The notes below the pieces were generated by a model. It was not told the origin of the DNA. It ran no database searches and saw only the letters and a program-made list of their open reading frames with translations. This document shows, piece by piece, positions 10,726 through 20,305 of a DNA stretch of 64,000 nucleotides. The first letter of the stretch is position 1. Each line of letters begins with the position of its first letter. The position numbers and the translations under genes are program-made. Source of the DNA: Gaeumannomyces sp. JS-464 (taxonomy: Eukaryota; Ascomycota; Sordariomycetes; Magnaporthales; Magnaporthaceae); the NCBI GenBank assembly GCA_002197995.1, contig NGZR01000002.1:5580001-5644000 (forward strand), in the 5' to 3' direction.

Positions 10726-11942
10726 AGGATGACATGACAGGAGGAAGATAACGAGAAGAAAGAAAAAAAAAAGTAAAAGCGGGTGGTTTGTCATGGGCCG
10801 GGAAACGCCTTGTTTTGCGTATACATCTGAGCCTTCTCCAAACCCCGGCAGGGTTGGTTGGCTACTGCAGCCCACTTACTCGCATTTCTGCAACCTCTCT
10901 GCAAATATCACACACCTCCCTCTGGCGAATCCGTTGGCGTCCTCTGCTTGTCTGGCCATCCCATATACAGCCCGCACCTTATTGTTTCTAGCATACCAAA
11001 GATGTTGAACACAACATGGAGACAGAGAGCGGAATATGGATTTTCGATTTAGTGCAGATTCCCCCAGATCCTCATGACTGCCGAGTTGGGCGGGTATCCA
11101 TCCATGTTTGCCCCTTTTTGCGTGGGCTGCTGCCTCCTCCGACGATGGGTCCGCGATCCGCACATAAGTCAGTCATCGCCCACGGCATCACCAATCAAAG
11201 CGAGTCATCTCATCTTTGGTAGTATAGTGGTTAGTATGTGAGCTTGTCATCAAAAACAACGCTCGAGACCCGGGTTCAATTCCCGGCCAGAGAGTATACT
11301 TCATTTCTTTTGGTCTTTTGACAGCTTGTCTTTTGCGTCGCCATGCCCTCGTATTGCATAATAGCCGGTACGAAGTGTAACCCTATTAAAAAGGAGAGAT
11401 TACATGACTAAACCTTGGTCTTAATAAATCGGCGAGGTTCTTTTGAACGGCCGATAGAAAGGTCCATTCCCGCCTTGTCGATCCAGGACTTAAAGCTGGG
11501 AGCTTGGCTGTTGGGACCTCGACTACTGCCAGCACGGACGTATGAAACAAGGGCAGGCAATGTTATTTGTGACTCGGACGGACAAATGCGGATACACAAA
11601 ATGCTTGGCGCCGCGACGGCCGTGTTGAGGGGGACTGGGCACGAAATTGCAAGTATCCCTGAGTGAGCTGTGTACCTAGGTCTTACGAAGTCTATGCTAT
11701 CTCTGTGAGCCGCCGTGCGGGTTGAGCATGATTATAGAGTCCCTGAGCTGGCTTTTACAATTTATTGTTGCGCGACTGCGATGGACGAATTACCTGCTTT
11801 GTTTTGGTGGTGAGCTACTTTGGCGCACAAGATGCTTTTTTCCACCCCTAGATACACAATCTTATCCATCGCGATCCTCCTGTGATCCGCCAAGCCCCCT
11901 TGATCATCACGCGTCATTCGAATGTAAGCAAGATAAGTACGC
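10726..11942. other. Intergenic region around the tRNA gene
   Basis: Apart from the tRNA-Asp gene and its terminator I see no coding potential. It separates the convergent ends of the P450 (+) and ZIP (-) genes and presumably holds both 3' UTRs. Confidence 0.6.
11213..11293 (+). tRNA. tRNA-Asp(GTC) with a 10-nt intron
   Basis: A complete cloverleaf is visible. The acceptor stem is TCTTTGG/CCAGAGA (one T-G pair), the D arm GTAT/GTAT carries the AGTGGTTA loop, the anticodon stem is TGAGC/GCTCG and the T arm is CCGGG-TTCAATT-CCCGG. The variable loop has four nucleotides, as in yeast tRNA-Asp. The anticodon GTC is at 11246-11248. The anticodon loop is 17 nt long, and removing 11250-11259 (TCAAAAACAA) at the canonical 37/38 position leaves the standard 7-nt loop TTGTCAC. 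A T4 Pol III terminator lies at 11308-11311. Confidence 0.95.
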
Positions 11943-13113
11943 CTATGCCCACTTCGCCAGAAGCGCCATGAGGCCCGCACCCAGCGACATGCAGCCAAAA
12001 GCCATGAGCTTGTACTGGATTGAAGCCCGGTTCATCTCGGGGTTGAACATGAACTCGTGCGCCAGGAGCTCGACGACGCCCGTGTACAGCAGGATGCCGC
12101 CGCTGATGGCGTTGCAGATGCCCTCGACCATGAAGCGCGTGGTGGGGTCCTGTGCCAGCGCCTCCTTGACCCCCAGGCCCGCGGCGATGGCGATCGGGGT
12201 GGTGAGGCCGTACATGACGCCAAAGACCCAGGGCGTCCATTTGCGCCTGTCAGCGGGCCAGTCGAAGGTGGCGAGGCGCGAGCCCAGCCCGAGACCCTCA
12301 AAGGTCTGGTGGAAAGCCAGAACGACGAAAAGGACGACGAACTGCGACGCGACGGCCAGGGTAAGGCCGATAAAGACGGAGTGGAGGATAACGCCGGCTT
12401 CGAGAATGATAATGGACGTCATTTTGCCCGCGTAAGCTAGGTGAGAATCACCCTCGACGTGCTTGCGGCTGTGGCCGAGGTGGTCGTCAGCCCCCGGTGG
12501 GCAGCTCACGTTGATCGGCCGGCTGGCCGCGGTGGAGCTTTCCGGGACAACCAGACCCTCCTTGGGCTCTTCGGTGACCGACTTTCCGCTTCCCCCATGA
12601 ACAGTGGAAGGGGTTCTCTCGAGGCTCGCGGTCTCGACGTCCCGTTTCTTGTTGGCGTCGTACGGGGCGTTTCCGTTGGCGGCCGATCTCCTCGTCTCGA
12701 ACCAGGAGGCGAGCAGCTCGATGAGGAACATGGCCATGACGATCATGAGCACGATGGCCATGGACCAGTCGTAGCCATGCAGGAGGTGCTGGAGGCAGTC
12801 CTTGCCCAGTATCTCGTTAGCGGGCGAGATGAGGTGCATGAAGGCGGTTGATACGATGACGCCGGCGCCGAAGTACTTGGATACAAAGAAAGCGAGTTTT
12901 GAAGAATCCCGCCCCATTGGAACGGTGGCGGGACAGCCAGATGGGGAAGAGAGCACCAATAAGAGAGCCGATGAGGATGATGAATATCGAGGCAATGCGG
13001 AGCTGGGCCCAGTCGTTGTCGATGTCATCGGCCTGGCAGGTGGCCGGGGCATCGGCGTCGGGGACTGTCCCGTCGGCCTGGCGGCGCAATAGATGGAATG
13101 CTTCGGACGGCAT
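11943..13113 (-). CDS. ZIP-family zinc/iron transporter (Zrt-like), one frameshift
   Basis: This plasma-membrane Zn2+ (or Fe2+) uptake permease is about 389 aa after correction. The N-terminus begins MPSEAFHLLRRQADG, and the first membrane helix is IASIFIILIGSLIGALFPIW. Further helices include FGAGVIVSTAFMHL, WSMAIVLMIVMAMFLIELLA, ILEAGVILHSVFIGLTLAVA and VLFVVLAFHQTFEGLGLG. The metal-site signatures of helices IV and V are the HSVFIG histidine and HQxFEGLGLG. A long hydrophilic loop with HSRKHVEGDSH separates helices III and IV, as in Zrt1 and Zrt2. A T4 run on the + strand (12897-12900) is one base too long. Reading three instead of four joins GAGFFKLAFFVSKYFGAG and gives a length divisible by three. 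No intron is needed. The substrate is inferred from the family. Confidence 0.9.
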
Positions 13114-14950
13114 GCTGGGATGCTGTCGAACTTGGTGATGGCAAAGTGAGAGCTCCGTAGTTGTCGGGAATGGTTCGGAAGTCCAGCTGGATAAAAGGAT
13201 AACGAGGTGGCACCAAGCCTTCCTTTTTATACGCGGAAGCTTGGGTGCGGAAGAGACCGAGGGTCTGAGGGTGGAGAAATGGGCCCTCTTCGCGCCTGGG
13301 AGATAAGCCTCGTGGAAGAGCGGAAACCGGACCGGGGTGTGCCTGGAACCAGATGTTGTGTCCAGTCCACGCCGAGCCTGCCCTTGCAGAATTCGATATG
13401 CGTCTCCCTGCGGCCGTTATGGCTGGTGCGATGTAAGAAGCGGTGGTACGCTGAAGAGAACGCAGTGTAGCGTCTGTGACGCAGAGATAGAGAATCAGCA
13501 GCCCCAAGAAAGCTGTTCTTGAACGGCACTTGTGAACTAGTAGGATATCTAGCGTGGGGGGGGGGGAAGAGAGAGCGAAAGCAGGCAGGGCTTTGGCCCG
13601 GGCAGTGGGGATTACCTATCTGGCCAACAAGGTGCGCGTTTTTGTTTTTGCTGGAGGGTCGTGTGTGCTGGAGGACTGCTCCGCAATGGAAGCGATGTGT
13701 TAGCTCTGTCGTAGTCGCTGACGTGCCCCGTGCCGACCTAGCCTAGAGGTCGGCACCTGCTAGCGGAGCACGGGGGGTTGCGCAGGCAAGCTAAAGACCA
13801 GGGCATCCTGGAATGCGAGACACTCGTTGGGGTAAGACAGCAGGGGAAAAGCGGCGACAGGCCAGGACGATACAGCGCAGCTGTCTAGCACGGGGAGGGG
13901 CTAGCAAGAATGAGAACCTTGATGGTCAAGATAGCGTGACAGTGGAGTGGGCTAGGGATTTTCCACGTCCTGTCTTTGGACACGCAAATCCGGGCGCTCC
14001 ATGCCTCGTCATGGCCACCATCCATCCCAGAGTTTTTGGCCGAGTTTTTGATCCAAAAAAAAAAAAAAAAAACCCCCACCCCCACCGCTGCACAGCGTAG
14101 CACGGTTTGGTGGTTCCGTGGGACGAACCACCTATCCGATCCCTGAGAAATATGTTGCACAATAAAGCGGAAGCCTGCAACCTGGTCCTGACGCCGTGGC
14201 GGGCCCAACCAAGACGCCTCTCACAGACCCGGCATCGGGCGGGACGGGGCAGCCGAAGGCGCTCGTGGATGAAGTGGCAGCCGTCGGCTTCGCGTCGCAC
14301 CTGGACCTGGCACGTGTTTTTATGTCGCCATCGCAAAAGTACCACCTATGTCATGCCTCCGTATCGGTGAGAGCGAAGTAGAATCAAGTTTAAAGCAATA
14401 AGAATACACCCCTCAATCTTCCAGGGGCCTTCTGGCGTAAGCGGCTAAACGAAAAGGCTTGGTTCGGCGGGGCTGTCCTCGTGGAAAAGGTTTTCTTTGC
14501 TAGCGCCGTTAGCCATCAAGGTTACGCCTCCACATCCAAATCAAGTGGACATGGACCCATGCCGCGACAACCGACAATCTTGCGGCCCCTCCAACCTTTG
14601 CGTATTCCCACGCGAGCAACATGACAGATTCGGCCATTTCAAATGGTCGGATACGCCGGCGCGCTCAAGCTTCTAGGCCTCCTTTCTCGTTCTCTCGTAT
14701 CTCGCGCTCTATTTCTGGCTCACATCCCCCGCCCTGCTACCGAAATAGCTGGAGGTTGGTACCTACCTATTCAGGAGCTGCGTGTAGGCTGCACTTGACA
14801 GCGCCCCTCGACGTGCCAACTCGAGTGATGGCCGATCGAAGCGGCTGGCCCCGGCCTCGGGGTTTGACGTGCGGCCTCAAGAGCAGGCACACCCCGGCCA
14901 TGCAAGCAAACATAATTACGAGGGCAACATACGTTTGGCAGCTTCTGCCA
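13114..14950. other. 1.8-kb intergenic region with simple-sequence tracts and an inverted repeat
   Basis: Short frames here have no domains. It holds a G11 run (13556-13566), a hairpin-forming inverted repeat (13730-13756) and an A18 run followed by a C/A-rich tract (14055-14090). The part next to 13113 is the ZIP-gene promoter. Confidence 0.55.
13730..13756. repeat. Perfect 10-bp inverted repeat with 7-nt loop
   Basis: The arms GTGCCGACCT (13730-13739) and AGGTCGGCAC (13747-13756) flank AGCCTAG. A second pair, CCCCGTG on the left and CACGGGG on the right, lies just outside but with uneven spacing. It could be a terminator-like hairpin or a dimeric binding site. Confidence 0.7.
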
Positions 14951-16563
14951 TCACGACGAGTACTGTATTTCGAGACCGATACTGCGGAATGACTGCTCTG
15001 GCTGGCTCAAATTGATAATTGTCCCCAGGCCGAAAATCAGCGATTTCAGCCTCCCTTCCCAGAGGAGGCCGACTCTAAAGTGCTGGTCCATACGTGCTTT
15101 CAGCACCCCAGAGAACGGGTCTTTCTCGTTGCCATCGGGTTTTTCCGACGCCGCTGGCTGGCTTTTCACTGGCGATGCGGGCTCGCCTCCGTCGCTGGCG
15201 TCATCGTCAAGTCTCCACTCCAGCTTGGCCTGGAAGCTACGCTCCTTCATCTTCTTCGGTGGGCCGGGGTCGCTTTCCGTCGTCTGAGCGGCAGCTTCCG
15301 CCACCATTCTCTCATCGGCTTTGGTGCCATCGATAAGACCAGCCATGCGCCCAGTGCCCCAAAGCTCCATGCCGACGGTCCAGTCGCTTTCGTAGCTGTA
15401 TACGTTAAAGTCAAAGCGGGTGGACAAGGAACACTTGTCTCGCGCCATGACAGCGAAGCTGGCGCTGATGTTGCCCATCAGCGGAGCTAGCGTTAGCGTC
15501 GCCGTTAGGGGCGTGCCGCGGTGTGCTGGTAGAGTCGCGAACCGGCCCCCGACCGACGCGCCGGCAGATTTGTTGAGTACTCCGTAGAATATCTCACCGC
15601 CAGCGCTGAAACGCCCGTATATCCTCTCGCGCTCTTCTGACACAGCCCCTCCGTTTCCTCCGTTGCCGTTCCCGCTGCCATGGCCGTTGCCATTGCCATT
15701 GCCATTGCCATTGCCGCCACTGCCCCCGTTGCCTCCGTTTACTGAGTGGAGGGAGCCGTCGTCGGCGACAGCATTTCCTGCGCCAGCCGGCGCCAGGCTC
15801 CCGACGGGTGCAGCATCACCGCCAAAGTTGTACAGACCCCTGAGGCCAAGCAGTCCCCCGTCCGTCGAGATGAGGCTCTCGACGCCGTAGTGAGGCTTGT
15901 TGAACTGTAGGGTACCGAGTATTGTGCCACCGTTTGGAAGATCAGCCTGGCTGACCGCCTTGACCTGCAGCCTAACCGTTGGTGTGATGCGCTTGGTAAC
16001 CTGAGCCTCAAGCATGGACAGAGGCAGAAACAGCCTTCCAAAGACCAGCCATGGCTGTTTGACAAAGTCTTGCAGGACTTCTTGGGCGGTCAAGCGGTCA
16101 GGAATTGCAGGCGCCGGTGTCTCGTTGGCGATCTCGTTGGCGACTGGGGCCCGAGGCAAGGTCTGGAGCGGCCTATAGGACCGCAGCAGGGTCGGGAGGG
16201 GTATGGTTTCGGAGTCGGAATGGACATCCTTCAGCGGCACCGAGGAGTAGAGGTATGATATGGAGCCGTCGAAGCTGCCGCCGGCGCCCAGACGATACGA
16301 GGTCGCAAAGTTGGGTGTCGCGAGAGACGAGAAGGACAGGTTCAGGCCGGCCGGGAGGCGGAACTGCATGAGCTCTGGGAGGAGAGGCAAAACATGGTCA
16401 GCCCAGGACTCAGGGGCACGCATCAAGCATCAGACACGGGGGATTTGGTAGAGTGGGTAGACGCACTATCGGCGGTGCCGTTGAGGCCCTCATAGCCATT
16501 GTCCGGGTACCAGCCCGTCGCGTGGTCAAAAGACTCGAGGACATAGTCTTCAAACTGGCGCAT
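14951..16563 (-). CDS. MDM10: MDM10, mitochondrial distribution and morphology protein 10
   Basis: This outer-membrane beta-barrel of the ERMES tether (with Mdm12, Mmm1, Mdm34) also modulates SAM-dependent barrel assembly. It is about 506 aa. Exon 1 is 16563-16467, starting MRQFEDYVLESFDHATGW; the intron is 16466-16375 (GTGCGT to CCCAG) and exon 2 is 16374-14951. This splice joins NGTAD to KLMQFRLPAGLNL, which keeps the family spacing up to SSLATPNFATSYRLG. Further signatures are GSISYLYSS, the VTKRITPTVRLQVKA strand, MARDKCSLSTRFDFNVYSYESDW and the conserved end SIGLEIQYSS. Between two strands there is an Asn/Gly low-complexity insert (about 30 residues of GN repeats, 15656-15735). Fungal Mdm10 proteins often vary at this site. 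The frame is intact. Confidence 0.95.
15656..15735 (-). repeat. Asn/Gly-coding repeat inside MDM10
   Basis: Repeated 6-nt units (GGCAAT-like on the coding strand) encode alternating Asn/Gly within a predicted inter-strand loop of MDM10. The unit length is a multiple of three, so expansion keeps the frame. Confidence 0.8.
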
Positions 16564-17879
16564 TCTCGACTTTTGGAATCGCCAGGTTCCAAAGGGCGGA
16601 CGGCGCTGTGCGCAACGGGAGAGGCGTCTCAGACAAGGGGCGCTCAACGGCCTTGGTGAAAATTGCGGGTTGGGTGCGGGCAGTGGAGGCTGCTTCGGGC
16701 TTCACAATCGATCGATTGAGATCCAACGCTTGTGTGTGGCCCGAGCTTTGGCACCGCCGCAGGGAAGCTCCCCCGAGCCTGCTCAAGCCGCTCATTGATC
16801 GCAGCGATTCGAGAACGAGAAACTAGGTGGACGAGGATGCCTTGAAAAGAAACAAAGAAAAAATAACAATAATGAAAAATGGAAATTTCGACGGCATCGA
16901 CGTGAATAGAGCATCGCCTACCGCGACAACGGTATAACCAACCAATGACACGGAATGAGAAAGCCGGCCTCAATCACATGATCGGCAGCTCGCGCTTCTC
17001 CGGCCTGTGCTGTTGGATCAAGCCGTTGGTTGCCCGCCGCGGCGGGCGCAGGCTGACAGAATGGGCTGATCCAAGATGGCGGGCGGACTGGATGATATGA
17101 TGGCTCTGGAAGCGAGAGCGCTGCCTTTCATGTGCCACTCACACAATTCCCGTCTTTTCCCGCATTTATCGGCCTTGGTTGGACAGGCGAAAATCATTGA
17201 TATTTGTTGATCCCCTCTTGGCGGAAAACCTTGACGTGGGCAAATCTGACGACGACATCAGTCCTTTCCGGCTGCTACCGACGGCCAACACCCACAAACA
17301 GCAACGCTTGTGACCAGTGACCAAACGAAACCCCCCGCATTCCCTTTTTGGACACCCCCAGGGGCATCCACCTTGGGCGAAATCGGTGGGTGTAGATGGC
17401 GTGCCAGTGCCAGGGCTGAGATTTGTGTGTGGTGCCGTCAAAGCGACCCAATCGCTGGCCCATGTTGCCCAATCCGGGGCGTGGTTCGACCGGCTTCTAG
17501 ACTTGGGTTGGCGCAGGCTGGCAATCGCATCATATGAGACGATAACACAACGGCCAACATCCCACTTGATCCCACTTCCAGACCACCGCGCGAAAATTAC
17601 ACGCTGCGCATTTTTGCACGCAGAGAATACTATTTTGGAAGGCGACCGCAAATCCGAACCACGACCAGTCATGGCCGATGTAAATAGCACCGAGGCAAAG
17701 AGATATATAAGTTGTACGGCTGGCAGGTCGCTCAGGCGTCCGACACTGGAAGAATCAGCAGACAGCAATACAAAAACAGTCTACACAAGGCAATCTGCAA
17801 GACCCAAGACAGCCCATTTCGCCAGAAACACTCTGTCCTCCATTTCGCAACCAACCCGTCCTCCCACACACATTCAAAA
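16564..17879. other. Divergent promoter region, MDM10 / small membrane protein
   Basis: This 1.3-kb spacer separates two divergently transcribed genes. There is no supported gene. It includes a TATA box for the plus-strand gene and scattered open frames without domains. Confidence 0.5.
17704..17710 (+). promoter_or_regulatory. TATA box of the small three-exon gene
   Basis: TATATAA lies 170 bp before the ATG at 17880. Confidence 0.5.
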
Positions 17880-18392
17880 ATGAAGCCAACAACGGTTCTG
17901 CGTCGCCCGGCCCTCGCCCCCATGTCCGGCACCGGCCCCTTGCGCGCACCGCCCGCGGGTATCGCGGCGAGGTGAGCACAACCTCGCTCCATGTTCCATC
18001 CCATGCCGTCGCACAACTGGGCGGGTTGCATGCATTGTGCATGCCACTTGGGCCCAATAAAACTGACACGCATCTGTTTGCCCATACTTTCAGGGTCCTC
18101 CCTCCCCTGGTTATAATGGGATGTGGTAAGTTTAACCGTCCTGCCCATTCAACACCCATGCATTCCCCCCGTCTCCAACCGTGTCCGAGCCATCCCATGG
18201 GACTGACAGCCGTCTCAACGTGCACTAGTGGCCGGAGTCGTCTCCTACGTCAGGAGTCAGCTTCACACGGAGTCCGGCACTATGGACCAAATCTTTGCGC
18301 AAAAGAACGACGAGAGGCACGAGACCGCGAGGAAAAAGATCTACGTCGAGCGGGAGCCCCGGAGGAGCGCTTACAACATCCTGTCGTGGTGA
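17880..18392 (+). CDS. Small, probably mitochondrial, single-pass protein (three exons)
   Basis: I assembled this from splice sites because no single frame shows it. Exon 1 is 17880-17971, exon 2 is 18094-18125 and exon 3 is 18229-18392. The introns are 17972-18093 (GTGAGC/CAG) and 18126-18228 (GTAAGT/TAG). Phases agree and give about 95 aa. The N-terminus (MKPTTVLRRPALAPMSG) is rich in Arg, Ala and Pro with no acidic residue, like a mitochondrial presequence. A short hydrophobic segment (VLPPLVIMGCVAGVVSYV) is followed by a hydrophilic, highly charged tail (MDQIFAQKNDERHETARKKI). I do not recognise a named family. The size and layout fit small inner-membrane or respiratory-chain accessory proteins, but that is inference. 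Confidence 0.7.
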
Positions 18393-18481
18393 CTCTTTCT
18401 AGGGGAGGATACTTGAGGGGTGTTGACATTCTCTGTTACCTACGTACTTTTTCTTTCATTTTATCCAGTGTTACTGCAGCC

Positions 18482-18508
18482 TTTTTTTTTTTTTTTTTTT
18501 TTTTTTTT
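18482..18508 (+). repeat. Poly-T tract (T27)
   Basis: Twenty-seven consecutive T begin 90 bp after the stop of the small three-exon gene. This is the longest homopolymer in the window. Confidence 0.9.
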
Positions 18509-19406
18509 GGGGAACCACACGGCGTTTGAGGCGACGAGGCATCAGCGACGAGTGCCCGCCCAGGATAGACACATTTTTCCATGTGCCGCCATTGGGAATG
18601 GAATGTCTACGTCTAGTCTAATTGAGATTTGAAATTTTTGAATTGTCGAGCGCCCTCTTCTCCGGTGAAACCCTGCGTCGCTTTTCTGAGGACTGTGTGC
18701 TTGCTCAGCCTCCCGAAGCCTTGCATGGCCTGTCACAACATTTGCATCTCCCACATGCGTGACAGCTGCATGAAGTGAGATCTCTATTGGCTCCCTATCC
18801 TTTAGCGATCCAGTTCCCATTGCCTGACGACGGTGCCTTGCAACCTAAAAACCCAAAATGAGCCAGCCTCAGCAGCCACCGCAAACACATCGGCCACCGT
18901 AACACACATCCGGGACCGCGCGGTCGCCCTGATCGCTCCCATGCCGGTCCCGACGGGCTGGTTATCCTGGTACCGAGCGGTGCGGATTATGGGGGTGCAC
19001 AGACCGCATTGGCATTTACAGTTGCTTGCTTGGATCATATTTGGGGTTTGATGATTTCCTCTCGATCCTCCTCCGTCGCATGTACTGTCCGCACATCCCC
19101 ACAGACTCCGGACTCCGGCCGTGGGGAAACGCAGGGACGTGGCAATCCGAACATTGGGCTGAACCTCACGCCTCGCGTCTCGCCTCATTCATTGTCTCAA
19201 TTTCCGCGGACGGGGAGTCCGGACGAGATGGAAGGCGATGGTGACGGCGGGCTTTAAAATGGCTTGGGGTTCCCTCTGTGTGAGCTGGTGTTGGACGACA
19301 ATCCTCATCCTTCCTTGCCAGACCATCCGATCCAGCCTCTGAACCATCCGATCCAAATACAGTCGCCCTTTTGACAGGAACCAGCAACCGTCATAAAAAA
19401 AAAAAA
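18509..19406. other. Promoter region of scytalone dehydratase
   Basis: I see no supported coding sequence. It ends in an A13 run (19395-19407) whose last A is the first base of the scytalone dehydratase ATG. Confidence 0.5.
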
Positions 19407-20120
19407 ATGGGTTCCAAGACCGCCGGAAACATCACCTTCGAGGGTATGTACAAGTCGGGACAAGACTGGCCATGAAATCAACCAAGGCAACATTTGGCGA
19501 AGCGGTGCTGACCAGTTCCTTCACTCACGCCTAGACTACCTCGGCCTCACCACTGCTGTCTATGAGTGGGCCGATAGCTACGACTCCAAGGACTGGGACA
19601 GGCTGCGGAAGTGCATCGCTCCGACTCTGAGGGTAAGCCGTTCTAGCAGGCGTCATTGGCGACAGCCCTCATATCCTCTTCCTTCTCCTTCTCCTTGAGC
19701 AGGCAGCGCCTGACCACTGACCAACACAAACAGATCGACTACCGCTCGTTCCTCGACAAGATCTGGGAGGCGATGCCGGCCGAGGAGTTCATCGCCATGA
19801 TCTCGGACAAGGCCGTGCTCGGCAACCCGCTCCTCAGGACGCAGCACTTCATCGGCGGCACCCGGTGGGAGAAGGTGTCCGACACCGAGGTCATCGGCTA
19901 CCACCAGCTGCGCGTCCCCCACCAAAAGTACACCGACGCCACCTTGAAGGAGGTCCAGGTCAAGGGCCACGCCCACTCGGCCAACACCCACTGGTACCGC
20001 AAGGTCGACGGCGTCTGGAAGTTCGCCGGCCTGAAGCCCGATATCCGCTGGTCCGAGTACGACTTCGACCAGGTCTTCGCTGACGGCAGGGATGCCTTTG
20101 GTGACGATGCCAAGGCTTGA
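19407..20120 (+). CDS. SCD1: Scytalone dehydratase (DHN-melanin biosynthesis)
   Basis: This enzyme dehydrates scytalone to 1,3,8-trihydroxynaphthalene and vermelone to 1,8-dihydroxynaphthalene in the DHN-melanin pathway. It is about 172 aa. Exons are 19407-19443, 19535-19632 and 19736-20120. Introns are GTATGT/TAG (19444-19534) and GTAAGC/CAG (19633-19735). Family landmarks are the N-terminal [25 protein letters not shown], then [42 protein letters not shown] and [25 protein letters not shown]. These hold the active-site tyrosines, the two catalytic histidines (in QHF and GHAHS), and the Ser and Asn of HSANTHW. It ends soon after the DIRWSEYDF loop, which covers the active site in the rice-blast enzyme. 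No polyketide synthase or reductase neighbours are present, so the melanin genes are not clustered here. Confidence 0.97.
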
Positions 20121-20305
20121 GATTGTCGTCCCTTGGGCTCCCCGCCGCGTTGTTGGCGATCGGGACGGGGTTTTATGCGTTCGTGGCCTTGTATATTTCC
20201 GCTGGACGCAGGGAAACAGGACTTGGGGTATAGGAAATAGCGGGAAACGAAAGGGCAAAAAATAATAATTTTTTTTTGCATTTATGCGGAATGGTGATGT
20301 GAGGC

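Noticed and set aside
11722..12435. 237-codon plus-strand ORF over the zinc transporter
   Set aside because: It is antisense to ZIP membrane helices and has no domain of its own; it is open because of GC-rich codon positions on the other strand.
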